A stretch of 64,000 bases of DNA from Thermoplasmata archaeon (GCA_021821785.1 JAKACD010000005.1:1-64000), one strand, 5' to 3'; positions 50,059 to 59,288 are shown, counted from the first letter of the stretch. The notes: generated from the letters alone by a model not told the origin. Translations and numbers: made by a program.

Positions 50059-51089
50059 GCGCGACGATGCGGGCCGCGGTCCTTCCGGCGCTCGGCGAGA
50101 AGCTCCGTCTCGCGGAGATCCCGAAGCCGGAGCCTGGCCCGGGCGAGGCCCGCGTGGCCGTGATCGCCTGCGGGTTCTGTCACACCGACCTCCACTACCT
50201 CGACCATGGGGTCGCGACGGCCAAGGCCCCTCCTATCGTCCTGGGCCACGAGATCTCCGGACGGGTCGACGCCCTCGGTCCCGCGGCCGAGGGGGTCGCG
50301 ATCGGGGACCGGGTCCTGGTCCCCGCAGTGCTTCCGTGCGGGTCCTGCGAGTACTGCCGGACCGGGCGCGAGAACATCTGCCCGAAGATGCGGATGGTCG
50401 GGAACCACATCGATGGCGGCTTCGCGGAGTTCGTCGTGGTGCCCGCGAAGGACCTCATTCGCCTCCCCTCGGAGATCGACCCGGTCACGGGCTGCGTCAT
50501 CTCCGACGCGCTCACGACGCCGTACCACGCGGTGGTGAATCGAGCGCAGGTCCGCGCGGGCGAGCGGGTGGTGGTCGTGGGATGCGGGGGGGTCGGGATC
50601 AACGCGGTCCAGTTCGCCCGGGTGGCGGGAGCGGAGGTCATCGCGGTCGACCTCAACGACCGCAAGCTCGAGGTGGCCCGCACCCTCGGGGCCACGGAGA
50701 CGGTCAACCCGACCCGCGTCGACGACGTCGGGAAGGCGGTCCGTAAGCTCTGGGTCGACGGGGCCGACGCGACGATCGAGGCGGTCGGCAGCCCCACGAC
50801 GATCGCCACCGCCTTCTCGACCTTGCGCCGGGGGGGGCGTCTCTGCCTCCTCGGGTACAGCAGTGCGCCCGCGGTCCTGCCGGCCCCCCGCGTGATGTTC
50901 CTCGAGTACTCCGTCATCGGGTCGCTGGGCTGCCGCCCCGGCGACTATCCCCGGGTCGTCGAGCTCGTTCGGCAGGGTCGCGTCCGTCTCGACCCGGTCG
51001 TGACCGGGCGCGTTCCGCTCGAGGAGATCGAATCGGCGGCCGCCCTCCTTCGCAAGGGAGAGGGCTTCCGTACCGTAGTCCAACCATAG
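50055..51089 (+). CDS. had: 6-hydroxycyclohex-1-ene-1-carbonyl-CoA dehydrogenase
   Basis: A 344-residue zinc-dependent medium-chain dehydrogenase oxidising the Dch product to the 6-oxo compound for Oah. Catalytic zinc: Cys42 (GFCHTDLHY) and GHE (65-66). Structural zinc: Cys95, 98, 101, 109. NAD loop VVVGCGGVGINAVQFA. On sequence alone other alcohol dehydrogenases are possible; the operon position makes Had the likely identity. GTG 50055 gives a GTGA overlap; ATG 50067 is the alternative. Confidence 0.83.
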   Translation: MSATMRAAVLPALGEKLRLAEIPKPEPGPGEARVAVIACGFCHTDLHYLDHGVATAKAPPIVLGHEISGRVDALGPAAEGVAIGDRVLVPAVLPCGSCEYCRTGRENICPKMRMVGNHIDGGFAEFVVVPAKDLIRLPSEIDPVTGCVISDALTTPYHAVVNRAQVRAGERVVVVGCGGVGINAVQFARVAGAEVIAVDLNDRKLEVARTLGATETVNPTRVDDVGKAVRKLWVDGADATIEAVGSPTTIATAFSTLRRGGRLCLLGYSSAPAVLPAPRVMFLEYSVIGSLGCRPGDYPRVVELVRQGRVRLDPVVTGRVPLEEIESAAALLRKGEGFRTVVQP

Positions 51090-51159
51090 CGGGATCCCGA
51101 CGCGGACCCGCTCCGGAGCGGAACCCGCGGGCGAGGCTCGAACGCTCGCCGAGGCCCCC

Positions 51160-52038
51160 TCACGGGGTCGCGGGGGTCGCTTCCAGGATCGATCGCGTGA
51201 GCGTCAGCACGGCCGACTCGACCTCGAGGGGGTAGTGCCAGCGGTTCGCCTTCGCCACCTCCTGGGCGAGGTCGGAGTAGAGCCGCCCCGTCTCGTCGAG
51301 CCCCCTCTGGAGGTCGTGAAGCTCGTACCGGCAGAAAGTGGAAGGGAACCGGGCGAGCGCGGGGGGTTCGGCCCACCGCTCGAGGAACCGACCCGCGTGC
51401 CAGGTGTCCACGTCCTCGCCCTTCTGCGCGGCGGCGTGCCAGCCGATCATCTCGACCAGGAGTCGCTTGAGATAGCCATCGATGGCCTGCTTGGCCGTCC
51501 AGAGCTCGCCGCGCCGCAGCTTCTTCGCCGCCCACGGCACGTGATACCAGAAGTCGGCGACCGAGGCCTGGAACTTCGCTTCGCTCGGCCGGAGAAGGGG
51601 TGCGACCGCCACCGGCGGGACCGGATGGGGGTCGCCCGGGAACCGATGATCCTTGTCGACGAGGACCCGGTACCCCCGCCCGAGGACGGCGAGGCCCTCG
51701 GGGCTCTCCCCGATCTGCCGGGTCGCCTCCGCCGGAAAGACCGCGAAATCGACGTCCCGGCCCTCCGCGTAGAGGACCCGTCGCTCCCGGCCCCCCAGGA
51801 CCGCGGTCGGCTCGACTATCGTGAGGACCACCGAACCGAACTGGCGGATCCAGTCGGTCGAGCCAATGAGCCGCTCGGGCGCGGTGTGAAAGATCACGAT
51901 ATCGAGGTCGGACCACTCGTCCGCGGGTACGACCGTGCGCGCCTGCGAGCCCACGATCAGGGCCGCCCGGACGGCGGGTTCTTCGGCGGCCCATGCCCGG
52001 AACCGCTCCACGAGCGGGCCGACCCAGGCCGGCGGCAT
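51160..52038 (-). CDS. Aminoglycoside 6-adenylyltransferase-like nucleotidyltransferase
   Basis: A 292-residue protein with the N-terminal nucleotidyltransferase motif ALIVGSQAR...DEWSDLDIVIF and a third acidic strand DVDFAVFP, followed by a helical C-terminal domain (KQAIDGYLKRLLVEMIGWHAA) like AadK/Ant(6). In archaea such proteins may modify other small molecules, so resistance is not implied. TATA ATATAC (minus, 52061-52066) lies 26 bases before the ATG: leaderless. Confidence 0.8.
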   Translation of the reverse strand: MPPAWVGPLVERFRAWAAEEPAVRAALIVGSQARTVVPADEWSDLDIVIFHTAPERLIGSTDWIRQFGSVVLTIVEPTAVLGGRERRVLYAEGRDVDFAVFPAEATRQIGESPEGLAVLGRGYRVLVDKDHRFPGDPHPVPPVAVAPLLRPSEAKFQASVADFWYHVPWAAKKLRRGELWTAKQAIDGYLKRLLVEMIGWHAAAQKGEDVDTWHAGRFLERWAEPPALARFPSTFCRYELHDLQRGLDETGRLYSDLAQEVAKANRWHYPLEVESAVLTLTRSILEATPATP

Positions 52039-52189
52039 CGCCCGCGGAACCTGGGCGCAGATATACGCAGCACCCTTCCGCGGCCGGATTCGCCCCCCGG
52101 CACGACGTCGTCCGGCCTCCGAGAAGCGGGAGCGCGGCGTCCCGGGGGCGGTCGAGGCTATCTAATCCGTCCCGCCTACGCGGGGGATC

Positions 52190-52669
52190 ATGATCCGACT
52201 CGTTCCGATGGACGAGAACGATTTCGCCCGCTATCTGGCCCGCGCGATACCTCGCCGGGCCGAACGATACGTTGCCCGGGGGGTCTGGAAGGAGGAGCGC
52301 GCCCTGGAGACGAGCCGTCAGCTCTACGCCCAACTCCTCCCCCAGGGCGCCTCGACCCCGCACCAGCACTTCGTGCGGATCGTGGAAAGCGCTACCGAGA
52401 CGAGCGTGGGCGAGGCCTGGTACCACACCGAGGAGGTGGGCGGGGTGGTCCAGTTTTGGATCGAATGGATCACCATCGAGCCCGAGCATCGTCGGAAAGG
52501 GTACGCCTCGGCCGCCCTAGATCTCCTCGAACAGGAAGCGCGGCGGCTCGGCGCCACGCGGACCGGGCTCGACGTCTGGTCCGACAACCCCGGGGCGTTC
52601 GAGCTCTATCGAAAGCAGGGCTACCGGACGATCCGCCAGAGCCTGGTCAAGCCGCTCGACGACAAGTGA
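52190..52669 (+). CDS. GNAT-family N-acetyltransferase
   Basis: A 159-residue single-domain GNAT: FWIEWITIEPEHRRKGYASAALDLLEQEARRLGA (acetyl-CoA loop RRKGYA) and NPGAFELYRKQGYR. The target is unknown. TATA CTATCTAATCC (52158-52168) is 27 bases before the ATG. It diverges from the adenylyltransferase-like gene. Confidence 0.85.
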   Translation: MIRLVPMDENDFARYLARAIPRRAERYVARGVWKEERALETSRQLYAQLLPQGASTPHQHFVRIVESATETSVGEAWYHTEEVGGVVQFWIEWITIEPEHRRKGYASAALDLLEQEARRLGATRTGLDVWSDNPGAFELYRKQGYRTIRQSLVKPLDDK

Positions 52670-52681
52670 GAGCCGCTTCGC

Positions 52682-53113
52682 CTACGCTTCCGAGAGGCAC
52701 TTGTAGAGGTGGCCGGCGACCCCCCAGCTCTTCCCCATCGCCCGCCCCTCCAGCTCGGCGAGGAGGTAGGTCTCCGTCCACGGGCGGAGCCGCGCGTGGG
52801 CCGACCAGAGCGTGATCCCGCACGTGACGATCCGGCGAGCCGGGTGGGCGCTCGGGTCCTTGATCGAGATCCCGTCCATCGTGAAGAACATCTTCTCGCC
52901 CTCGTGGGTGGTGAGGATCCCGCGCAAGGTCGGAGTGAACCCTCCGTCCGGCCGCTGGCGGGCCAGGTTCGTGGCGTGCACGGTACCGCGGAGGCCATCG
53001 GCCTCCAAGTTCCCTGTCAACAGGCCGTACACTTGTCCCCCCTCGGCGTAGGGGAACTCCTCGTCGACCTCGGTATAGGTCAGTTCCAGGCGTCCCGTCT
53101 TCTCGAGCTTCAT
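52682..53113 (-). CDS. DUF3237-like small beta-barrel protein
   Basis: A 143-residue protein starting MKLEKTGRLELTYTEV, with GGQVYGLLTGNLEADGLRGTVHATNLARQ and GILTTHEGEKMFFTMDG, which resembles the DUF3237 pattern. No enzyme activity is known. ATG 53113 is preferred over an upstream in-frame start that would add 13 unconserved residues. It converges on the GNAT gene with a 12-base gap. Confidence 0.55.
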   Translation of the reverse strand: MKLEKTGRLELTYTEVDEEFPYAEGGQVYGLLTGNLEADGLRGTVHATNLARQRPDGGFTPTLRGILTTHEGEKMFFTMDGISIKDPSAHPARRIVTCGITLWSAHARLRPWTETYLLAELEGRAMGKSWGVAGHLYKCLSEA

Positions 53114-53283
53114 GGCGACCCGCTTCGGCGCCAGGCGAAGCCGGGTTGTCAACCCATCGGTCGGCGCGGATTTCTGCCCTCTCGACGGGCATGCTTCTGC
53201 TGAGACCCCGCTCCATCGGGAGCCGCGGGCCTCGGTCCCTCGACCGAACTGTTTAAATGGCTCATCCAGCGCTGATTACGGCA

Positions 53284-54192
53284 ATGTCCGCTACGCCGAC
53301 TCCGGCTCCGAGTGCGTCCGCGAATCCCCCCCCGCCGGCCCAGGTAGGGTCGCTTCCCCCTCTTCGCCGGCCGAACCGGAAGCCGATCTACATCGGGATC
53401 GCGGTGGCCGTCGTGGTGATCCTGCTCCTGTTGGTGTTCGTGCTCCCGGGCAACGGTGGCTCGGGAGGGAGCGCGGGGGCCATACCGTACTCCAAAGCGG
53501 CGCCCGCCGCGGCGAACGCGATCTCGAACTATCAGGGTACGAGCTGGGCCCTCTTCGTCGCGGTCGGTCTCACCAGTCCCACCGCCGTTTCTGTCCCGTT
53601 GAACACCTCCACCACGAGCAGCTCCAACTGCACGGTGACCCCGGCTCCTGGGGTATCGGGGAATCTTTCGTTCTCGGCCTATACGGGGAACCAGAGCGCG
53701 GGCGTCGCCTCGCTGTGGGAGTTCCTGTTCCGCGACGCCGGGGGAGCGATCGCGATCGTGACCGTGACGAACGGGGCGTCGACCGTCTTCGGCACACTCA
53801 CGGGTTCCTGCGCGGCGTTCTTCGGCCTCCTCCAGCCCGTCCCGGCCAACGTCATCGACAGCACTCAGGCGGCGGCCGCGGTAGAGCCCGATGCCGCGAG
53901 CTTCCTCGCCCAGCATCCGAACGCCTCGTCCGGGTTTGGTCTCATCGGGGGCATCTCGTTCCTCGGCAAAACGATCGGGGCGGAATGGACCGTGGCCTAC
54001 TCGACCTGCCCGGTGGCCGTAGCCAATTCCACGGCGACCGGCGCGGAGTTCAATGCCACTGTCAACGCCACCACCGGTCAGGTGATCTACTCGCAGAACC
54101 AGACCTCCGTGACCTGCGGATCGAGCGGGACCCTGATCCTGGCCCACGCCGCCGGACCGGCCCGGCTCAACCTGCTGCTCGCACGACCGTAG
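53284..54192 (+). CDS. Membrane-anchored extracellular protein, Pro-rich N-terminus
   Basis: About 302 residues. A Pro/Ala-rich cytosolic leader, one membrane helix (YIGIAVAVVVILLLLVFVLP, about 36-55), then an extracellular domain with several Cys and many N-glycosylation sequons (NTST, NCT, NLS, NQS, NATVNAT). No family recognised. TATA TTTAAATG (53252-53259) is 29 bases before ATG 53284, which fixes the start. Confidence 0.7.
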   Translation: MSATPTPAPSASANPPPPAQVGSLPPLRRPNRKPIYIGIAVAVVVILLLLVFVLPGNGGSGGSAGAIPYSKAAPAAANAISNYQGTSWALFVAVGLTSPTAVSVPLNTSTTSSSNCTVTPAPGVSGNLSFSAYTGNQSAGVASLWEFLFRDAGGAIAIVTVTNGASTVFGTLTGSCAAFFGLLQPVPANVIDSTQAAAAVEPDAASFLAQHPNASSGFGLIGGISFLGKTIGAEWTVAYSTCPVAVANSTATGAEFNATVNATTGQVIYSQNQTSVTCGSSGTLILAHAAGPARLNLLLARP

Positions 54193-54210
54193 CCCGCTTC
54201 GGCAGGCCGT

Positions 54211-54237
54211 TCGGCCGCTTCGGCGCGAAGCGGCCGA
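54211..54237. terminator. 11-bp perfect hairpin
   Basis: TCGGCCGCTTC and GAAGCGGCCGA pair fully around the 5-base loop GGCGC, 19 bases after the surface-protein stop, followed shortly by TTTT at 54243-54246. A terminator is likely, though archaeal termination mainly needs the T-run. Confidence 0.5.
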
Positions 54238-54271
54238 CGACCATTTTGACCTCGGGGGTTATCCCGGGGTC

Positions 54272-54661
54272 ATGAGCGAGGTCATTGCAGGTCTCCACTC
54301 CGTGACCCTCCACATCCGGGACGTCACGGCCGCGAGCTCGTTCTACCGAGAGGTACTCGGGCTCCGGGAGCTCCTCGTCGACTCGCGGCAAGGTCGCGCC
54401 GTCTACGCGATCCCCGGTACTTCCACGCTCCTCACTATGCACGTTCAGCGGCCGGGCGAAGGCGGGCGGGAGCCCGGTACGGTCTCGGGGCTCGTGTTCC
54501 ATCACCCGGACCCGGCGGCCGCCTGCGCCGAGATCCGGCGGCGGGGAGGAACGATCACGATGGAGCCGGTCGAGTTCGAGACGTCGATCGGTAAGTTCGT
54601 CCGGGCCGTCATCGCCGACCCGGACGGGAACGAGTTCATCATCTCGAACCGCACCGATTGA
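54272..54661 (+). CDS. VOC family protein
   Basis: A 129-residue VOC protein: GLHSVTLHIRDVTAASSFYREVLGLRE, SGLVFHHPDPAAACAEIRRRG and VIADPDGNEFIISN. It is one of four VOC genes in the window. It stands behind the hairpin and the divergent small membrane gene; no clear TATA seen. Confidence 0.85.
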   Translation: MSEVIAGLHSVTLHIRDVTAASSFYREVLGLRELLVDSRQGRAVYAIPGTSTLLTMHVQRPGEGGREPGTVSGLVFHHPDPAAACAEIRRRGGTITMEPVEFETSIGKFVRAVIADPDGNEFIISNRTD

Positions 54662-54680
54662 TGGGCGGACGGGCGCGCGA

Positions 54681-54911
54681 CTACGATCGGCGCAGGGACC
54701 GTCTTCGTCGGTGGAGGCCCACGATCAGCAGGGTGACGCCGGCGACCCCGAAGCCCGTCTCCTCCGCGAGGCCGAGCACCAAGAGGCTGGACCAGGAACC
54801 GAAGAGGACGGCGAACAGAATCCCCGCGAGGAGGCAGGCCGCCCCGACGGTGATGTACAGCTCCCACGGGGCCGTGGGCCGGCGGCCGCCGAGAAGCCCG
54901 TACCGTATCAT
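54681..54911 (-). CDS. Two-helix small membrane protein
   Basis: A 76-residue protein with helices at about 18-38 and 41-64, a short loop and a basic end (HRRRRSLRRS) that should face the cytosol. No family recognised. It converges with the VOC gene. Confidence 0.55.
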   Translation of the reverse strand: MIRYGLLGGRRPTAPWELYITVGAACLLAGILFAVLFGSWSSLLVLGLAEETGFGVAGVTLLIVGLHRRRRSLRRS

Positions 54912-55003
54912 CCGACCCTAGAAGGGGCCCTCTCCGTAATCAAGGATGCCGCGGCCACGGGCCGGGCCTTCGAGGAGAGGGAGTGACCGCGGGCCCCCGC
55001 CGC

Positions 55004-55831
55004 TCAGCGGGCCGGAGGGGTCGGCGGAGGAGCCTGGATCGGCAGGGGATTCCCGCAGGTATCGCAGAAGCGGGCCCCAAACCGATTGGGGACCCCGCAG
55101 CTCGGACACGCGCGTCCGAGCGGCTGGGACCGGAGCAGGAGGAGGGTGGTCCCGAGGGTGGCCACCGCACCGAGATCGAGGAACCAGCCGATGTCCGGGT
55201 ACCAGCTCAGGTTCGTCTGGACGCACGTGCCCTGCTGGCAGCCGACCCCACTCGCGTAGCCGAAGAAACTGTTGCACGGGGTCGACGAGGCGTTGTAGCC
55301 CGTGCACTGTCCGAGATCGTTGAGCGCCGGGCCCTGGAGGACCGGCAACGATACCGCTCCCGCGGCCGCGACCGCGAGCGCGAGGATCACGAGTAGAACG
55401 AACGCCCGCTGGCTTCGACGCGCCCGCATCCTTCCCCCGAAACCCGAGAGGAACACCGCGATACCGGTGACCGAGAGGACGGCGAGCGCGACCGTGGCAC
55501 CGAGCAGCCAGAGGTAGAGCTCCGACAGCACCTCCGAGCCGCTGCCGGTCGAGTACGGGTACCCGACGTTGCCGCAAGCCGTGAAATGGCCCGTGTAGTA
55601 GGTGATGCAGGAGGAGGTGTACCCGGCCGGTCCCGGAGTGAAGTACACGACGTAGGTGGTGCTGATGTTCGGTTGCGAGATCGTTCCGCCCTGCGCGTAC
55701 CACGGGGTGACGGCCGAGAACGCCGCGAGGACCGCCGCGGCCACCACCAGACCGAGGATGGCGTAGAGCCGCCGGGGGACCGGCGCCGCCCCCTCCTCCT
55801 TGGCGATCTCGATGTACGCCTTGTACGACAT
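55004..55831 (-). CDS. Four-helix membrane protein with C-terminal zinc ribbon
   Basis: A 275-residue protein. Helices lie near 24-42, 104-130, 142-163 and 213-232; the extracellular loops carry paired Cys (SSCITYY...ACGN and CTGYN...PCNSFF...GCQQGTC). The C-terminal zinc ribbon is CPSCGVPNRFGARFCDTCGNPLP. No named family; the ribbon-plus-membrane plan recurs in this window. Confidence 0.7.
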   Translation of the reverse strand: MSYKAYIEIAKEEGAAPVPRRLYAILGLVVAAAVLAAFSAVTPWYAQGGTISQPNISTTYVVYFTPGPAGYTSSCITYYTGHFTACGNVGYPYSTGSGSEVLSELYLWLLGATVALAVLSVTGIAVFLSGFGGRMRARRSQRAFVLLVILALAVAAAGAVSLPVLQGPALNDLGQCTGYNASSTPCNSFFGYASGVGCQQGTCVQTNLSWYPDIGWFLDLGAVATLGTTLLLLRSQPLGRACPSCGVPNRFGARFCDTCGNPLPIQAPPPTPPAR

Positions 55832-56068
55832 GGGCCGGTCCGTAACAACTGCTCCTCGTCAGCGAATCGCGCCGCTTAAGCCCCTCGGCCGCGGACGCGG
55901 ACCCCGCGGCGGGTCGTCGGTTCCGTGGGGAAGGGGTGGGTTCCCGTGGCCTCGCCTCGTTGCCAAGGCCGCTCAAGTGGCAAACGTGGGGCCGCTTCCA
56001 TCGCTATAGATAACAATGCTAAAAGTCTAGGCGGGTATTGGTGTACGTACCCAAGGCCCGAGCCGCTC

Positions 56069-56649
56069 ATGCGCGGCTACGCACCTACTCCTGTCGTCGG
56101 CCTGGTCGTCGCCGGGGCGCTGCTCATCCTCCGTGAAGGGGCGTTCGAGGTCGCGGCATCCGATGCGGTAGTACAGGTCGGGCTACCCGTACCCGGCGCT
56201 TTCGCGGTGGTTCCCGCGCTGACGATCTTTCTCGGCATCGTATTGCTCTTCGCAGCGTGGAGCTACACGGCGGTGCCTTCGTGGGGGTGGGAGTGCTCTT
56301 CCTCATCCTCGGGGGCCTGAGCTTCCTTCTGGGGGGCGGCTTCCTCGTGGGCGGGGTTCTGATCCTCATCGGCGGTGGGCTGGCCTGCTTCGCCGAATCG
56401 GTCGACCCTTCTCTGGGAGTTCAGCTTCTTCGCGGTGATCTCGCTGGCCGTGGTCCTTCCGGGGGTCGCGAGGATGGGCCGGACCTACGAGCTTTGGCTC
56501 ACCGACCACCGCTCGGTACCCCGTGCGGTTCCCCGGGTCGGCGTGACGACTGCCTCGTCGCTCCCGAGCCCGGCGGCTCGGGAAACGCCCCTGGGGAGCG
56601 CGGCGCCCGCCCCCCCCATCGGCGAACGGCTTATCCCCGCGCTCGATAG
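56069..56649 (+). pseudogene. DUF6114-like membrane protein with a frameshift
   Basis: The first frame encodes three helices (PTPVVGLVVAGALLIL ... ALTIFLGIVLLFAA). At about 56249-56258 sense moves to another frame, continuing ELHGGAFVGVGVLFLILGGL and two Gly-rich helices, which is how DUF6114-like proteins normally continue after their ELH motif. A one-base shift therefore splits the gene. The 3' end is unclear and possible membrane-like sequence resumes in the first frame near 56410. TATA GCTAAAAGTC (about 56017-56026) lies upstream. Confidence 0.55.
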
Positions 56650-56675
56650 GAACCCGACCGAAGGGAGTCGTTGGG

Positions 56676-57191
56676 ATGGCCGAGGACGAGGCGGTTTCAC
56701 CCGCGCTCCGAGCTTCCCGTTGGATCCCCCACGCGCCCGCTCGCGTATGGACCGCCTGCACCACGAAGCAAGCCCTCGAACTATGGTGGAGTCCCGAGGA
56801 CCTTCGGACCACCGTCCGCAAGCTCGAGGTCCGCCCGGGCGGCGGGGTCGACCTCCACGTTCGCTACGTTCCCGCCCTCCTCGGTCCGGCCAGCGCCGAG
56901 GCGTTCCAAGCGGCACGGATTCCGATCGCCTTTGACCTGCGGGGACGACTGTCCGAGGTCGAGGAGGAACGCCTCCTTACGTTCGACCTGGCGCTCGAGA
57001 TCGGAAAGGGAGGCGCGAGCGTCGAGATGGTCACCACGCTTGAACTGATCCCCGAGAACTCCGGCACCCGGGTCAACCTGATCGGGCGAGGAGAGAAGAC
57101 GCCGCATTGGGTCGCGCTCGGCCAGAAGAACCTCGAGGCCCAGCTGGAACGGCTGGCCCTGGCCGTCGAACTCTCCTCCTCGTCGCCGTAG
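56676..57191 (+). CDS. SRPBCC/AHSA1-like domain protein
   Basis: A 171-residue START/Bet v1-type protein: ASRWIPHAPARVWTACTTKQALELWWSPEDLRT, DLHVRYVP, VEMVTTLELIPENSGTRVNLIGRGE and a closing helix KNLEAQLERLA. Such proteins bind hydrophobic ligands or Hsp90-type partners. It follows the frameshifted membrane gene on the same strand. Confidence 0.78.
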   Translation: MAEDEAVSPALRASRWIPHAPARVWTACTTKQALELWWSPEDLRTTVRKLEVRPGGGVDLHVRYVPALLGPASAEAFQAARIPIAFDLRGRLSEVEEERLLTFDLALEIGKGGASVEMVTTLELIPENSGTRVNLIGRGEKTPHWVALGQKNLEAQLERLALAVELSSSSP

Positions 57192-57330
57192 GTCCTCAGA
57201 GCCGCGACGGAATCCGCTCGCTCGTGTGGTCCGCCGGCCGTCCGATCTCCCCCCCTTCGGCGATCCTTCCTGTCGGGGCCTTCCTCGCCGGTCAGAAAAC
57301 TCTTTGACGGAAGGGGGCCCTCACCCCCTC

Positions 57331-57636
57331 GTGGAAGGGTCGGTTCCTCCTCCGCAAGAGCCGCCGGTCTCGGTCGCGAGCGTCCACCTGGAACGGACGA
57401 TCCGATTCACCGCGTATCTCCTCGGCGGCATCCTGGCCCTGAGCTCGGGGATCCTCAGCTTTGCGGCCGGCATGGGAGCAACGCTCAACTGCATCTTCCG
57501 AACGCCGGCCTGTCCGTCCGATGGGACCTACTTTGAGTATGACATCCTGCCGACCGCCCTGGCGGGGGCGACCCTCATCGTGGTCGCGGTCGTTCTGCTT
57601 CTCTTGGCGCGTCGGGCTCACCGGTCGCCGAACTAA
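57331..57636 (+). CDS. Two-helix small membrane protein
   Basis: About 101 residues with helices at about 27-48 and 74-93 and a short extracellular loop with two Cys (NCIFRTPACPSDG). GTG 57331 is about 30 bases after the AT-rich AGAAAACTC, a weak TATA; TTG 57304 is the alternative. Family unknown. Confidence 0.5.
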   Translation: MEGSVPPPQEPPVSVASVHLERTIRFTAYLLGGILALSSGILSFAAGMGATLNCIFRTPACPSDGTYFEYDILPTALAGATLIVVAVVLLLLARRAHRSPN

Positions 57637-57891
57637 CGCGGCCAGTGGATCCTGTCTCTAGGGGCCCCCCGCAAGCCGACTCGCCCTAGGGTTGCTTCTC
57701 TGGGCATCGGGCCGGCGGCGTCTTCCGCTCCGATGGCAGGCCGTTTCGCCCGCGTATCCTCGCCGCCGTGCCCCGTACGGATGGTTCCCACCGCGCCGCG
57801 CGGTTCGTTCGTTGCGGTCGAGACTCGGCAGCGGGCCTTCGCTCCTCGCTCGATAGAAACCCGGCCCAGCAATCGAGGTGCGGCGGATCCC

Positions 57892-58962
57892 TCACGTCCC
57901 GGGAGGGGAGAACGGCCCATACGGAGTGGAGGCTGGGCTCCCGAACACGCCGTGGGGGAGCGGTCCGACCGATACGGGAACGCCTCCCACGGGGACCGTC
58001 GGATCGGGGCGGGCGATGAGGTCGTAGGCGACGGCGGAAAGGATCACGAGCCAGGAGGCGGTGATCGCGTTCGCGAGCGTGACGAGTATGACCGTCAGTA
58101 ACCCGGCCCCGACCAACGAACCCGGGATCGCCATTCCCTCCTCGATCGCCGAGCTCACAATGCCGACCACCAGGATCGCCCCGAACAGCGACAGCCGATG
58201 CCCCTTCGTGAGGCGCCAGCTCCGCTCGAGCCCGCCGATCGCGGTGGTATTCTCCATCATGATCGCCGGGGCGAAGAGGCAGAGGGCCAAGCCAAGGTAT
58301 ACCGCGAGAACGAGGGCGACCATGAGGCCGACAAAGAAGAGCGGCAAGAAAGGGAACGCCGGTCCTCCCAGTGCGAGGCGAAAGATGAGGAGGATCGGGA
58401 AGACGAGCAATCCTCCCACGATGAGATAGACCAGCAGCGTGGCACCGAGTATGCTCGGGAACTTTGCGACCCCGCGCCGGAGCGCGTCCCCGACCCGCAT
58501 CGCCTCGCCGCGAAAGCGGCGAACCGAGTACTCGGCCATTCCCCCGGTCACGGCCGCGGTGAGGACGGCCGTGGCGAGCAGCACCGCCAGCGAGTAGAGC
58601 AGTGCCTCTCCCGCAGTCGGAGCCGGTAGCGAGACCCCCACGGGCAATCCTCCGAACCCGCCGGCGACCACGTAGTTCAGGAGCAGCAAACCGAACACCA
58701 CGGAGATCGCCGCCAGGATCAGGTTGAGGACCAAGTACACCCCGATGTAGCTCCGTAGGTTGTCCCACCAGGTTCGGAATAGGCCCGAGAGGATGGTGCC
58801 GGCATCCGCTCGACGGAGGAAGAGAGGGGGCGGAGCGTACGACCCGGGAACCCCCGGCGTCCCCGCCGGAAGCAGGGAGAGCGGACTTCCGCAGTGCGTA
58901 CAGTACGTTGCACCGGGGACGCGAGGGGTTCCGCACGCCGAGCAATATCCCGCAGAACTCAT
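57892..58962 (-). CDS. Zinc ribbon plus GDPD-membrane-like multi-helix protein
   Basis: A 356-residue protein: N-terminal zinc ribbon CSACGTPRVPGATYCTHCGSP, Pro/Gly linker, then six or seven membrane helices with the FRTWWDNLRSYIGVYLVLNLIL and GGLERSWRLTKGHRLSLFGAILVVGI blocks seen in DUF7847/glycerophosphodiester phosphodiesterase membrane-domain proteins. ATG 58962 starts right at the ribbon. Probably a membrane organiser or transporter-like protein; role unknown. Confidence 0.72.
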   Translation of the reverse strand: MSSAGYCSACGTPRVPGATYCTHCGSPLSLLPAGTPGVPGSYAPPPLFLRRADAGTILSGLFRTWWDNLRSYIGVYLVLNLILAAISVVFGLLLLNYVVAGGFGGLPVGVSLPAPTAGEALLYSLAVLLATAVLTAAVTGGMAEYSVRRFRGEAMRVGDALRRGVAKFPSILGATLLVYLIVGGLLVFPILLIFRLALGGPAFPFLPLFFVGLMVALVLAVYLGLALCLFAPAIMMENTTAIGGLERSWRLTKGHRLSLFGAILVVGIVSSAIEEGMAIPGSLVGAGLLTVILVTLANAITASWLVILSAVAYDLIARPDPTVPVGGVPVSVGPLPHGVFGSPASTPYGPFSPPGT

Positions 58963-59288
58963 GCGGTCCACGTTCCCCGTTGGGTTCGTCGGCACGTCAC
59001 AGGGCTCGCCCTCCCCGTCGTAGGGTCTCGCCGGTGCCCGACAAGAACCCGCGCGCGATTTACCCCTTCCCCACCGGTGGGCCATCTCTCCGGTCACGGT
59101 GGTTCACTCGTAGAGCCCCGGTCTCCCCTGTCGGGGACGGGGTGGCCGGAAGACTCACCGCCACCTCCGGTGCGAGCCGGAGATAGTACCTACCCCCCTC
59201 GGCTCTCGGTCGGCCCGTCCTCGGGGCGGTGCTCGCGGCGATAGGGTAGGTCCGTCCGGCTTCGCGGCGCATGCCGTCCTTGCCCTCG

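Noticed and set aside
44006-51089. 2-hydroxyacyl-CoA dehydratase system instead of benzoyl-CoA reductase
   Set aside because: Two distinct ATPase subunits plus Oah, Dch and Had in the same operon fit class I benzoyl-CoA reductase; dehydratases use a single homodimeric activator.
51160-52038. Acquired aminoglycoside-resistance gene
   Set aside because: Similarity is at family level only, with a native leaderless promoter and composition like its neighbours; no mobile element flanks it.
54211-54237. Riboswitch or structured ncRNA
   Set aside because: Only a single simple hairpin is present, with no conserved junctions; a terminator-like element is the modest reading.
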